Assembly: GCF_006716185.1 (NCBI RefSeq)
Contig: NZ_VFOP01000001.1
Location: 2,356,001-2,420,000, forward strand
DNA: 64,000 bases
Direction of reading: 5' to 3'
Source: Ornithinicoccus hortensis
Lineage (GTDB): Bacteria > Actinomycetota > Actinomycetes > Actinomycetales > Dermatophilaceae
Numbering within the stretch: position 1 is the first letter of the stretch; each line of letters starts with the position of its first letter. This document shows, piece by piece, positions 9,028 to 17,506 of this stretch. Made by a program: the position numbers and the translations under genes. The notes beneath the pieces are model-generated. The model did not search any database and had not been told where the DNA came from. It worked only from the letters and a program-made list of their open reading frames with translations.

Positions 9028-9752
9028 CGGTCTCCTCCAGTCGTGCCGCCGAGGTAGGCCGCCTGGACCCGCTCGTCGGCGCTCAGTTCCTGCGGGGTGC
9101 CCTCGGTGACGATCTCACCGCGGTCCATCACCACCGCGCGGTCGGCCACCTTGAAGGCGGCCCGGATGTTCTGCTCGACGAGCAGGACGGCCAGCTGCCG
9201 GGCGTCCCGCAGGTGGGCCAGTGCGGTGATGATCTCACCGACGACCCGGGGCGCCAGCCCCAGGCTCGGTTCGTCGAGCACCACGACCTCGGGCTCGGCC
9301 ATCATCGCCCGGCCCATCGCCAGCATCTGCTGCTCGCCACCGGACAGCGCCCCGGCCTGCAGCCGGAGCCGGTCGGTCAGCCGGGGGAACAGGTCGAGCA
9401 CCTCGGCCTTCATCGCCGCGGTGTTGCCGCCCTTGCGGCGGGTCCACGCCCCCAGGGTCAGGTTGTCCTCGACGGTGAGGGACGGGAAGACCAAGCGGTT
9501 CTCCGGCACGTGGGCCAGGCCCAGGCCGGCGATCTGCTCGGCGCCCATCCCGGTGATGTCCCTGCCGCTGAGGGTGACGGTGCCCGCCTGGGGACGGAGC
9601 AGCCCGCTGACCGTCCGGAGCAGGGTGGTCTTGCCGGCACCGTTGGCCCCGACGACGGCCAGGATCTCCCCGGGCTCGACCTGGAGCTCGAGGCCGTGCA
9701 GCACCTCGAGCCGTTCGTAGGAGGCGCGCAGCCCCGTGACGACCAGACTCAT
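9024..9752 (-). CDS. livF: branched-chain amino acid-type ABC transporter ATPase LivF
   Basis: The second ATPase of a HAAT-family importer (242 residues). Walker A is GANGAGKTT at 35-43, the signature is LSGGEQQ, Walker B is VVVLDEP, and the characteristic LivF stretch SLGLAP follows. Both ends use four-base ATGA overlaps, with the fused LivMG upstream and the MBL-fold gene downstream. The HAAT family carries branched-chain amino acids but also aromatic acids, amides and urea. The surrounding hydroxylase makes an aromatic substrate plausible (inference). Confidence 0.93.
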   Translation of the reverse strand: MSLVVTGLRASYERLEVLHGLELQVEPGEILAVVGANGAGKTTLLRTVSGLLRPQAGTVTLSGRDITGMGAEQIAGLGLAHVPENRLVFPSLTVEDNLTLGAWTRRKGGNTAAMKAEVLDLFPRLTDRLRLQAGALSGGEQQMLAMGRAMMAEPEVVVLDEPSLGLAPRVVGEIITALAHLRDARQLAVLLVEQNIRAAFKVADRAVVMDRGEIVTEGTPQELSADERVQAAYLGGTTGGDR

Positions 9753-11605
9753 TGCTGGACCTCCTCGGCCGCGGCCTGGACGACCTGCTGGTCCTCGTCG
9801 TCCACCCCGAGGTAGGCGGCCACCACGGCCGGGTTGACCCGCACCTCGGCCGGGGTGCCGAGGGCGATCAGCACGCCGTCGTCCAGCACCGCCACCCGGT
9901 CGGCGAGGGCCATCACGGCCCCGACGTCGTGCTCGACCAGGAGCACGGCGATGCCCGCCTCGCGGACCCGGCGCAGCATCGCCGACAGGTGCTCCCGCTC
10001 GGCGCCGGACAGCCCGGCCATCGGCTCGTCGAGGAGCAACACGGTGGGTGCCAGGGCCAGCGCCCGGGCGACCTCCACCTGGCGCTGCTGCCCGAAGGAC
10101 AGCGCCGTGATCGGACGCTCGGCCTGGTGGCCCAGCCCCACTGCGGTCAGCACCCGGTCGGAGTCCCGGGCGATGGTGTGTTCCTCGGCCAGGTCCAGGC
10201 CGAGCATGCCGCGGACCACCCCGGCCCGGCTCCGCAGGTGCCGGGCCACCTGGATGTTGCCGCGGACCGTGGTGGAGCCGAAGACCTGGAGGTTCTGGAA
10301 GGTCCGGGTGGCGCCCAGCCCGGCCACGACGTGCGGCTGCTGGCCGGTGACGGGGGTGCCGCGCACCTCCACCTGGCCGTCGGTGGGCGGGAGCACGCCG
10401 GTGATGATGTTGAACGCGGTCGTCTTGCCGGCGCCGTTCGGGCCGATGAGGGCCACGATCTCCCCGGCCTCGACGTGCAGGTCGAGCTCGGACAGTGCCG
10501 TGACACCGCCGTAGCGCTTGGTGACGCCCTGGACCTGGAGGACGGTGGCGCCCGGTTCGGGCACGTCCGCCTCCGCCAGGAGGGCGTCGAGCTCCGGCCC
10601 GAGGGGGGCGTCGTCCGGCTCGTCTGCCCCCGGGTCTGCGGAGCGGCCGGCCAGGCGGCCGCGGACCGTCTCCCAGAGCTGGGCGAGCCCGCCGGGCATC
10701 AGGATGACGACCAGCACGAGGACCACGCCGAAACCGAGCAGCTGCACCTCGCCTGAGGCACCCGGGATGACCTGCGGGATCAGGTCGCGCATCCCCTCGT
10801 CGAGCGCCTCGACCACGATCGCCCCGGTCAGCGCGCCCCAGACCGTCCCGAGGCCGCCGAGCACCACCATGAGCAGGAAGGACACAGACAGCGGGAAGTT
10901 CGCGGCCTCCGGGCTGACCACCGCCAGCCAGTGGGCGTAGAAGACCCCGGCGAGTCCGGCATACCCGGCGGCGAGCACGAAGACCCGCAGCCGCAGCGCG
11001 AACGTGTTCACCCCCAGGCACTCGGCCGCGACCTCGGAGTCGTTGACCGCGCCGAGCGCCCGCCCGGTGCGCGACCGGGTGAGCTTGGCGGCGAGGGCGA
11101 GCGAGACCAGGACGACCGGGGCGAGCAGCCAGAAGTACTCGGCCGGGGTGTTGTAGACCCGGCCGCCGAGGTCCGGCTTGGGGATGCCGTAGATGCCGCT
11201 GGTCCCGCCGGTGTACTCCAGCTCCCGGACGGTGACCGTGACGATGATGCCCAGGCCGAGGGTGGCCAGCGCCAGGAAGTGGCCGCGGAGCCGGAGCAGC
11301 GGAAGCCCGACCAGGAGGGCGACCAGCATGGCGGCGGCCACCGAGACCGGGATCGCCAGCAACATCGGCACCTCGTAGCGGGTGACCAGGATGGCCTGCG
11401 CGTAGGCGCCCACCGCGAAGAACGCGGCGTGGCCCAGGCTGACCTGCCCGGCCAGGCCCATCAGCAACGACAGCCCGATGGCCGCGATGGTGAAGATGAG
11501 GACGTAAACGCCCAGGTTGACCAGGCTCGTCGAGGCCACCATCGGGAAGATGGTCAGGACGACGGCGAGCAGGAGGTAGGGGGCGAGGACGCGGAGCCGG
11601 CCCAT
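9749..11605 (-). CDS. livMG: fused LivM permease - LivG ATPase
   Basis: One 618-residue ORF encodes both a HAAT permease and its ATPase. Residues 1 to about 310 are LivM-like, with about nine membrane segments and the family motif GLAGQVSLGHAAFFAVGAY. A charged linker rich in Asp, Glu and Pro follows. From about residue 355 there is a LivG ATPase with GPNGAGKTT, LSFGQQRQVEVARALA and LLLDEPMAGLSGAE. LivM and LivG are separate in E. coli; fusions occur in some other bacteria. The ATG at 11605 shares a base with the livH stop (TGATG). A GTG one codon upstream is also possible. Confidence 0.9.
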   Translation of the reverse strand: MGRLRVLAPYLLLAVVLTIFPMVASTSLVNLGVYVLIFTIAAIGLSLLMGLAGQVSLGHAAFFAVGAYAQAILVTRYEVPMLLAIPVSVAAAMLVALLVGLPLLRLRGHFLALATLGLGIIVTVTVRELEYTGGTSGIYGIPKPDLGGRVYNTPAEYFWLLAPVVLVSLALAAKLTRSRTGRALGAVNDSEVAAECLGVNTFALRLRVFVLAAGYAGLAGVFYAHWLAVVSPEAANFPLSVSFLLMVVLGGLGTVWGALTGAIVVEALDEGMRDLIPQVIPGASGEVQLLGFGVVLVLVVILMPGGLAQLWETVRGRLAGRSADPGADEPDDAPLGPELDALLAEADVPEPGATVLQVQGVTKRYGGVTALSELDLHVEAGEIVALIGPNGAGKTTAFNIITGVLPPTDGQVEVRGTPVTGQQPHVVAGLGATRTFQNLQVFGSTTVRGNIQVARHLRSRAGVVRGMLGLDLAEEHTIARDSDRVLTAVGLGHQAERPITALSFGQQRQVEVARALALAPTVLLLDEPMAGLSGAEREHLSAMLRRVREAGIAVLLVEHDVGAVMALADRVAVLDDGVLIALGTPAEVRVNPAVVAAYLGVDDEDQQVVQAAAEEVQQ

Positions 11606-12474
11606 CACACCCGCACCCCCGTCCCGCGCAGCGCGAGGCCCTGCGGCCGGATGACCAGGACGAGCACCAGCACGACGAAGGCCACCGCGTCCCGGAAGCC
11701 GGTGTCACCGTAGAAGGCGACGAGGTTCTCCAGCACGCCGAGCATGAGCCCGCCGACGAAGGCCACCCGGAAGGACACCAGCCCGCCGAGGGTGGCGGCG
11801 ACGAATCCCTTCAGCCCCAGGGTCAGCCCGTGCTCCCAGGAGGCGAAGTAGATCGGCGCGCCGATCACCCCGGCGACCGCGCCGACGAAGCCGGCGATGG
11901 CGAAGGCGATCATGGTGGCCTTCTTCGGCGAGATGCCGACCAGCCGTGCGGCGACGGGCTGCTCGGCACAGGCCCGCAGCGCCTTGCCACGGACCGTGTG
12001 CTCGTAGAACCACACCACGGCATACCCAACGGCCGCCGCGATCCCCAGGATCCACAGCTCCTGGGCCCGGATGCTCACCCCGGCGAGGGTGAAGTCGGAC
12101 CCGGGGAAGCGGGCCAGGCTGCGTGCCTCTGGTCCCCAGATGAGCAGCATGACCGCTTTCACCGCGGTCGACACCCCCAGCGTGAGGATGATCGAGACCA
12201 GGGGAGTCATCCGGCGGACCGGGGCGATGGCGACCCGTTCGATGAGGACCGAGACGAGGACTACGAGCGGCACCACGACCAGGATCGCCACGAGCAGCGG
12301 CAGGCCCGCCGCGACCCCGCTGATCGCGGCGAGCCCGGCCAGCGCGGTGTACTCGCCCTGCGCCAGGTTGACGATCTCGCGGACCGAGAAGATCGCCACG
12401 AAGCCGAGCGCGGCCAGCCCGTAGATCGACCCCTGGGCCAGGCCCGAGAAGACGAGTTGGAGGAGGTCGGTCAT
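11605..12474 (-). CDS. livH: branched-chain amino acid-type ABC permease LivH
   Basis: A 289-residue inner-membrane permease of the HAAT family with about eight hydrophobic segments. Its N-terminal signature (GLAQGSIYGLAALGFVAIF followed by REIVNLAQGEY) is diagnostic of LivH. It pairs with the LivM half of the fused gene to form the translocation pore. It starts three bases after the livK stop and overlaps livMG by one base. Confidence 0.93.
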   Translation of the reverse strand: MTDLLQLVFSGLAQGSIYGLAALGFVAIFSVREIVNLAQGEYTALAGLAAISGVAAGLPLLVAILVVVPLVVLVSVLIERVAIAPVRRMTPLVSIILTLGVSTAVKAVMLLIWGPEARSLARFPGSDFTLAGVSIRAQELWILGIAAAVGYAVVWFYEHTVRGKALRACAEQPVAARLVGISPKKATMIAFAIAGFVGAVAGVIGAPIYFASWEHGLTLGLKGFVAATLGGLVSFRVAFVGGLMLGVLENLVAFYGDTGFRDAVAFVVLVLVLVIRPQGLALRGTGVRV

Positions 12475-12477
12475 CGA

Positions 12478-13692
12478 CTACTGGTCCTCGGCCAGCGTCC
12501 ACTGGCCGTCCTGGACCTCCACCATCATCAGGGCCTCCTTGGTGAGGCCGGAGTGGTCCTCGGGGCTCATCGTGAAGACGCCGGAGATGCCGGGCCAGTC
12601 GGTGATGCCGTTCTCCAGGTGGTCCCGCAGCGCCTGCGGGTCGGTGCCCACCTCGTCGAGGGCGTCGACCGCGATCATGAACCCGTCGTAGGCGTGCCCG
12701 GCGAAGGTCGACGGCGCCTTGTCGTACTTCTCGGTGTAGTCGGCGATGAAGGTCTGGACGACCTCCTTCTGCGGGTCGTCGTCGGCCAGCTGGTCGGCGA
12801 TCAGCATCCTGCCCAGCGGGGCGAGCAGGCCGTCGGCGTTGGCCCCGGCCTCGTCCAGGAACACCTGGTTGCCGATGCCGTGCGACTGGTAGACCGGCGC
12901 GCCGACGTCGAGCTGGACGTAGGCGTTCTGCGCCAGGGCAGCGGCCGGCGGGATGCCCCAGATGACGACCGCGTCGGCGTCAGCGTTGCGCAGGTTCACC
13001 ATCTGCGCGGTGAAGTCCGTCGCGTCGGGGGCGAAGCTCTCCTGGGCGACGATCTCGATCCCCGCGCCCTCCCCGATCTCGGCGAGCATCTCCGGGATCC
13101 CCTCACCGAAGCCGGAGGCGTCCCGGGCGATGGCGACCTTGGTGTAGCCCTTGGCCGACATGTCGTCGACCATCCGCTCCAGCACGACCCGGTCATTCTG
13201 TGCGGTCTTGAAGACCCACTCGGAGCCGTCGATGATCGCCTGGTTGGCGGCCAGCGAGATCATCGGGATCTCGGCGTCCTCGGCCAGCGGCCGCATCGCC
13301 AGGCTGGGGCCGGTGCGGGAGGCGCCGATCAGGATGTCGACCTCCTCGGTCGACAGCAGCGAGCTGGTGGCCTTGGCCGCGCCGTCCTCGGTGGACTGGT
13401 TGTCCTCGATGATGACCTCGACCTCGCGACCGTCGATCCCGCCGTCCTCGTTGACCTGCTCGGCGAGCATCTCGATGGTCTCGCGCTCGGCGACCCCCAG
13501 GCTCGCGCCGGCACCGGTGATGTCGAGGACCACCCCGATCTTGATCGGGCCGGACTCCTCCTCGCCGCCGCCCCCCGCGGCGGTGCCACCGCCACCGTCG
13601 TCGCCGCCACCTCCGTCCTCCTCGGCGCAACCGGCGGCCCCGACCGCCAGCGCAGCGACCGTGACCAGGCTCCAGAACTTGCGGTTCCGCAT
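12478..13692 (-). CDS. livK: Liv-type substrate-binding lipoprotein
   Basis: A 404-residue extracellular solute-binding protein of the HAAT system. The N-terminus has Arg/Lys, a hydrophobic core and a lipobox ending at Cys22 (AVGAAGC), so it is a lipoprotein anchored outside the membrane. A Gly/Glu-rich flexible linker (about 25-47) precedes the periplasmic-binding fold (IKIGVVLDITGAGASLG). A strong Shine-Dalgarno GAGGAG lies about six bases before the ATG. It is first in the operon, downstream of paired inverted sites that face iclR. Its sequence does not reveal the ligand. Confidence 0.92.
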   Translation of the reverse strand: MRNRKFWSLVTVAALAVGAAGCAEEDGGGGDDGGGGTAAGGGGEEESGPIKIGVVLDITGAGASLGVAERETIEMLAEQVNEDGGIDGREVEVIIEDNQSTEDGAAKATSSLLSTEEVDILIGASRTGPSLAMRPLAEDAEIPMISLAANQAIIDGSEWVFKTAQNDRVVLERMVDDMSAKGYTKVAIARDASGFGEGIPEMLAEIGEGAGIEIVAQESFAPDATDFTAQMVNLRNADADAVVIWGIPPAAALAQNAYVQLDVGAPVYQSHGIGNQVFLDEAGANADGLLAPLGRMLIADQLADDDPQKEVVQTFIADYTEKYDKAPSTFAGHAYDGFMIAVDALDEVGTDPQALRDHLENGITDWPGISGVFTMSPEDHSGLTKEALMMVEVQDGQWTLAEDQ

Positions 13693-13776
13693 GGGGTTTC
13701 TCCTCAGGGGTGGGCGTCCTTGACCAGCTCCGGCACCGCCCGACCGGTCAGGACGCTCGCAGGTGGGACCCTCGGC

Positions 13777-13812
13777 GTTCTATATTCGAACAGGCGACTT
13801 CGATAGCAGAAC
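13777..13812. promoter_or_regulatory. paired inverted sites in the livK-iclR divergent region (likely IclR operators)
   Basis: Two related sites lie head to head: GTTCTATATTCGAA at 13777-13790 and TTCGATAGCAGAAC at 13799-13812. Read inward, both follow GTTCT-(4)-TCGAA with matching flanks. This is the most AT-rich spot in the intergenic space, and the first site contains TATATT, which could be part of the livK -10 region. The position suggests binding sites for the adjacent IclR regulator; that is inference. Confidence 0.5.
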
Positions 13813-13836
13813 CAAACCTAAGGTGGCGCCCTGCCG

Positions 13837-14544
13837 ATGACAACCATTGACGCGGTGTTTCCCGAGCCCGTGGTGGACGGGTCGGGCTCGCGCACCCTGG
13901 ACCGGGGGCTGCGACTCCTCTCGCTCGTGTGCGCGTCCCCGGTCCCGTTGTCCGTCGCCGAGATCGCGACCGCCAGCGGGTTGCACCGCTCGATCTGCTA
14001 CCGCCTGGTGCGCACCCTGGCGCACCACGACCTGCTGGAACGGGACCCCGACGGCAGGTACGGGGCGGGCGGGGGACTGGCCGTGCTCGCCGGCCGGCTC
14101 GAGCCCCGGCTCCAGGCGGCCGCGCGCCCGCACCTGGAACGGCTCGCCGAGCAGACCGGGATGACCGCCTTCGTGGTGGCCGCCCACGGCGAGGACGCCG
14201 TGACGGTCCTGGTCCTGGAGCCGCAGACCGGCCTGGCGCACGTCTCCTACCGCCCCGGCGGGCGGCACCGTCTGGAGGTCGGCGCTCCCGGTCTGGCGAT
14301 CCTCGCCGGACGACCCGAGGCCGCGGGGGAGCGCCCCGAGGTCACCAGGGCCCGCACCCGCGGGTGGGCCACCTCCGTGGGAGAGGTGATCCCGGGCTAC
14401 CACGCCGTGGCAGCCCCGGTCGTCGAGGCCGACGGCCAGTGCCGGCACGCCGTCGCCGTCGTCTACGCGGGCGAGGGCGACCCCGCCCGCCTCGGTCCCG
14501 CACTCGTCGACACCGCCCGCCGCATCGCCGCCGACCTCGCCTGA
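13837..14544 (+). CDS. IclR-family transcriptional regulator
   Basis: A 235-residue IclR-type regulator. The N-terminal winged helix (about 20-80; LSVAEIATASGLHRSICYRLVRTL) is followed by the IclR effector domain (about 90-235; VVAAHGEDAVTVL, RHRLEVGAPGLAILAG, GYHAVAAPVV). IclR proteins commonly control catabolic and uptake operons in response to an aromatic or short-chain acid. Divergent placement from the Liv/hydroxylase operon suggests that it senses the imported compound. AAGGTGG about ten bases upstream supports the start. The stop codon TGA runs directly into the first 33-bp repeat unit. Confidence 0.9.
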   Translation: MTTIDAVFPEPVVDGSGSRTLDRGLRLLSLVCASPVPLSVAEIATASGLHRSICYRLVRTLAHHDLLERDPDGRYGAGGGLAVLAGRLEPRLQAAARPHLERLAEQTGMTAFVVAAHGEDAVTVLVLEPQTGLAHVSYRPGGRHRLEVGAPGLAILAGRPEAAGERPEVTRARTRGWATSVGEVIPGYHAVAAPVVEADGQCRHAVAVVYAGEGDPARLGPALVDTARRIAADLA

Positions 14545-14630
14545 CCGGACGCGTCACCTGGCGGCTGCCAGGGGGCACCGGACGCGTGAGGTGGCGGTCT
14601 CCAGGGGCACCGGACGCGCGACCGGGCGGT
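14544..14630 (+). repeat. 33-bp repeat array 1, three units, downstream of iclR
   Basis: Units start at 14544, 14577 and 14609 (spacing 33 and 32). Each opens with ACCGGACGCG and continues to a GGCGGT/C element; the third is more diverged. The first A of unit 1 is the last base of the iclR stop codon. Unit 1 holds a perfect six-base-pair hairpin (CCTGGC at 14557-14562, GCCAGG at 14567-14572). The remaining bases up to the endonuclease stop at 14653 show nothing else. Confidence 0.85.
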
Positions 14631-14652
14631 GGGCCCGAACCCGGGTGGCCAC

Positions 14653-15804
14653 TCAGAGATCAAAGGTCACGGTCACTGCGGCGTGGTCGGAGGCCTGGTG
14701 GATGCTCGCGGTCATCTCCGGGTAGGTCTCCCACGCGGTGGGCCGCGTCTTGCGCTGCCCCCACAGTCCGGCGCGGTGCACGGTCCCGGAGCGGAATGCC
14801 TGGGCGAGGGTGGTGGAGTACAGCAAGTAGTCGAGCCGGTTTCGGATCCCGCACGAGTCGAACGTCCCCGGTCGTGGCCCCACGTCGAACTCCGCGTGGT
14901 CGTAGCACGAGCGCAACGGTCCGTCGGGATCGAACAGCGGCGCCAGGTTCTCGGCCGGCGTCTGCTCATCGGGCTGCCCCTCGTTGAGGTCACCGAGCAC
15001 GATGACCCGCTCTCCGGCATACACGAGCTCGTCGACGATCGCCCGCACCGCCGCGGCCTGCCGCCGACGGGTCGACCCGCCGCCGCCGGACTGGCTCTTG
15101 AAGTGGTTGACGGCGATGTGGATGGCACCGCCCGGCGTGATGACCCGGTAGACGGGGCAGTCGCGGCTGAACACCTGACCGCTGGGGTCGACCAGGTCCA
15201 CGTGCGAGCGGATGGTGCGGATCTCGAAGCCGGGCTTGGTCATGATCCCCACGTCGATGCCGCGGGGGTCGTTGCCGTCGACGAGCATGACGTGCCGGTA
15301 CATGCCCGAGAGGAACTCGCGGTTGAAGCGCTGGAGGGAAGGCCGGTCCTCTGCCTCGACGATCGCGAGGATGTCCGCGTCGATGTCCTGGATCACCTTG
15401 GCCGTCATCGCGATGCCGGTCTCGTCGGTGACCGCGGTCGCGAGCTCCACCCAGCCGATCCAGTCGCCCCGACCCGTGGCGACGATCTCGACGTCCTGGG
15501 TCGGGTCGGCGGGCTCGCGGTCGAAGCTCCCGCGATTCTTCCGCAGCCACGCCCAGGGCGGGTCGGCGCTGAACCGCCGCCGCACCGCCCCGTGGGTGTT
15601 GCGGTAGTAGATCCCCAGCACCAGGAGCAGCTCCGTCAGGCGCGCTCGGTCGGCCTCGTCATACACGGTCTTCGCGCTGAGGTCGGTGAACTCGCTGTAT
15701 GCCGCGAGCACCGGTTCTCCGACCGTCCAGTCAGCGGTGTCGAACGCCTTGGGTCGGGCGAACAGGTTCTCCACGTTGAAGGTTCCGACCGTGACGGTAC
15801 CCAT
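14653..15804 (-). CDS. endonuclease/exonuclease/phosphatase-family protein
   Basis: A 383-residue protein with the EEP (DNase I-like) fold. The N-terminal strand is TFNVENLF, the metal-binding Glu is in AIVEAED, the catalytic His region is AVNHFKSQ, the Asp-x-Asn is in VLGDLNE, and the C-terminal SDH is in QASDHAAV. All key residues appear intact, so a Mg-dependent phosphodiesterase or nuclease is likely; the substrate is unknown. No secretion signal is seen, so it is probably cytoplasmic. The open frame continues upstream to 16137 through the repeat array, but homology starts at MGTVTVGTFN, so 15804 is chosen. It is flanked on both sides by 33-bp repeat arrays in inverted orientation. Confidence 0.85.
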   Translation of the reverse strand: MGTVTVGTFNVENLFARPKAFDTADWTVGEPVLAAYSEFTDLSAKTVYDEADRARLTELLLVLGIYYRNTHGAVRRRFSADPPWAWLRKNRGSFDREPADPTQDVEIVATGRGDWIGWVELATAVTDETGIAMTAKVIQDIDADILAIVEAEDRPSLQRFNREFLSGMYRHVMLVDGNDPRGIDVGIMTKPGFEIRTIRSHVDLVDPSGQVFSRDCPVYRVITPGGAIHIAVNHFKSQSGGGGSTRRRQAAAVRAIVDELVYAGERVIVLGDLNEGQPDEQTPAENLAPLFDPDGPLRSCYDHAEFDVGPRPGTFDSCGIRNRLDYLLYSTTLAQAFRSGTVHRAGLWGQRKTRPTAWETYPEMTASIHQASDHAAVTVTFDL

Positions 15805-15861
15805 GGGTCCATCATGCCCACCGCGGGCCCGGGGCGACAGGGCCCGCGGCAGGCTTCTTGG

Positions 15862-16046
15862 CGCCAGGTGACGCGTCCGGTGCCCCCTGGGGACCGCCCG
15901 ACGACGCGTCCGGTGCCGCCTGGGGACCGCCCGACGAGGCGTCCGGTGCCCTTCTCCTGCCGCCAGACGACGCGTCCGGTGCCCCCTGGGAACCGCCCGA
16001 CGAGGCGTCCGGTGGGGGTGTGGGGCCGCCAGATGAGACGTCCGGT
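15862..16046 (-). repeat. 33-bp repeat array 2, six units, downstream of gltD
   Basis: Plus-strand unit starts are 15862, 15895, 15928, 15961, 15994 and 16027, exactly 33 bp apart; the last is only the 20-bp core. In minus-strand (gltD) orientation the core reads ACCGGACGCGTCRTCKGGCG, with some units differing. The gltD-proximal unit shares its first A with the gltD stop TGA. The 33-bp period equals 11 codons, and the plus-strand frame from 15858 is open throughout. Confidence 0.88.
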
Positions 16047-17506
16047 CAGATGGCGATGGGCTGGTCGCTGGGGCGGACTGGGAAGGGCAGGGAGGTGCGG
16101 CCGGTGAGGTACTCGTCCACGGCGGCGGCGCAGGCACGGCCCTCCGCGATCGCCCAGACGATCAGCGACTGGCCGCGACCGGCGTCACCGGTGACGAAGA
16201 GCCCGTCGTGGGCGGTCGCATACCGCTCGTCGCGGGCGAAGGTGCCGCGCGCCGTGCGCTCCAGCTCGACCTCGCCGGCGACCTCCGGCTCCGGGCCGGT
16301 GAAGCCCAGGGCCACCAGCACCAGCTGGGCGGGCAGGTCCCGCTCGGTCCCGGCATACGGGTCGAACCTGCGGTCGATGCGCTCGCCGTCCACCACCCGC
16401 ACCCCGCTCACGTTGCCGTGCCCGTCGTCGTGCAGCTCCAGGGTGTTCACCCCGAAGACGCGCTCGCCGCCCTCCTCGTGGGAGTCCCCGACCCGGTGGA
16501 TCAGCGGGTACATCGGCCACGGGTGGTGCTCCGGGCGCTCCGACGGCGGTTGCGGGCGGATGTCCAGCTGGGTCACGCTGCGGGCACCCTGCCGGATCGC
16601 GGTCCCGTAGCAGTCGGCACCGGTGTCGCCACCGCCGATGATCACGACGTCGAGACCCTCCGCGCTGGGGCCGCGCGGGGCCCCGAGCGCCTCGCGGTTG
16701 GCGGGGACGAGGTACTCCATCGCGGGCATGACGCCGGCCAGGTGTTCGCCGGGGGTGCCTACCGGGCGGGGGACGGTGGAGCCGGTGGCGAGCACGACCG
16801 CGTCGAACCGCTCCTGCAGGTCGGTCAGGGACATGTCGTCCGGTCCGTCCCCGCCGACGGTGACCCCGGTCTTGAACCGGATCCCCTCGCCGCGCAGCTG
16901 CACCAGGCGCCGGTCCAGCACCGACTTCTCCATCTTGAACTCGGGTATGCCGTAGCGCAGCAGACCTCCGACCGCGTCGTCGCGCTCGTAGACCACGACC
17001 GTGTGGCCGGCGCGGCCCAGCTGCTGGGCGGTCGCGAGCCCGGCGGGACCGGAGCCGACCACGGCCACCGTCTTCCCGCTGAGCCAGTCCGGCTCCTCGG
17101 GGGTGACCAGGCCGTTGTCGAAGGCCCGGTCCACGATCGAGACCTCGACCTGCTTGATGGTCACCGGCGGCTGGCTGATCCCGAGCACGCACGCGGTCTC
17201 GCAGGGCGCCGGACAGAGCCGCCCGGTGAACTCCGGGAAGTTGTTGGTGGCGTGCAACCGCTCGATGGCCTCGCGGAAGTTGCCGCGCCGGGTGAGGTCG
17301 TTCCACTCGGGGATCAGGTTGCCCAGCGGGCAGCCCTGGTGGCAGAACGGGATGCCGCAGTCCATGCACCGGGAGGCCTGGCCGCGCAGCACCCGGTCCT
17401 CCTGGGCGGTGTGCACCTCGTGCCAGTCCTGGATCCGGATCGGGACCGGGCGGGACGGCTGCTCGGCGCGGTCGCGGTGCTTCAGGAAGCCTTTGGGGTC
17501 AGCCAC
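16046..17506 (-). CDS. gltD: glutamate synthase small subunit
   Basis: The FAD/iron-sulfur subunit of NADPH glutamate synthase. It oxidises NADPH and passes electrons to GltB. The 486 residues include N-terminal cysteine clusters ([17 protein letters not shown] and [10 protein letters not shown]) for [4Fe-4S] centres, the FAD-binding [18 protein letters not shown] and a second NADPH-binding [11 protein letters not shown]. The start is GTG 17506, overlapping the gltB stop by eight bases, so the two are translationally coupled. A 33-bp repeat array begins at its stop codon. Confidence 0.95.
   Translation of the reverse strand: MADPKGFLKHRDRAEQPSRPVPIRIQDWHEVHTAQEDRVLRGQASRCMDCGIPFCHQGCPLGNLIPEWNDLTRRGNFREAIERLHATNNFPEFTGRLCPAPCETACVLGISQPPVTIKQVEVSIVDRAFDNGLVTPEEPDWLSGKTVAVVGSGPAGLATAQQLGRAGHTVVVYERDDAVGGLLRYGIPEFKMEKSVLDRRLVQLRGEGIRFKTGVTVGGDGPDDMSLTDLQERFDAVVLATGSTVPRPVGTPGEHLAGVMPAMEYLVPANREALGAPRGPSAEGLDVVIIGGGDTGADCYGTAIRQGARSVTQLDIRPQPPSERPEHHPWPMYPLIHRVGDSHEEGGERVFGVNTLELHDDGHGNVSGVRVVDGERIDRRFDPYAGTERDLPAQLVLVALGFTGPEPEVAGEVELERTARGTFARDERYATAHDGLFVTGDAGRGQSLIVWAIAEGRACAAAVDEYLTGRTSLPFPVRPSDQPIAI

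Noticed and set aside
13693-13836. A riboswitch or attenuator upstream of livK
   Set aside because: No conserved aptamer-like fold or leader peptide is visible; only the paired inverted sites and a plain ribosome-binding site are seen.
15862-16046. CRISPR array formed by the 33-bp repeats
   Set aside because: The cores are degenerate, the spacers are only about 12 bases and resemble each other, the orientation follows neighbouring genes, and no cas gene is in the window.
15805-16137. An N-terminal extension of the endonuclease gene
   Set aside because: The extra Arg/His/Pro-rich residues are translations of the repeat array. The family fold begins at MGTVTVGTFN.
15858-16610. A coding region through repeat array 2 with an 11-residue repeating peptide
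   Set aside because: The frame is open because the period is 33 bp and GC is high, but it runs antisense into gltD and has no ribosome-binding site or homology.
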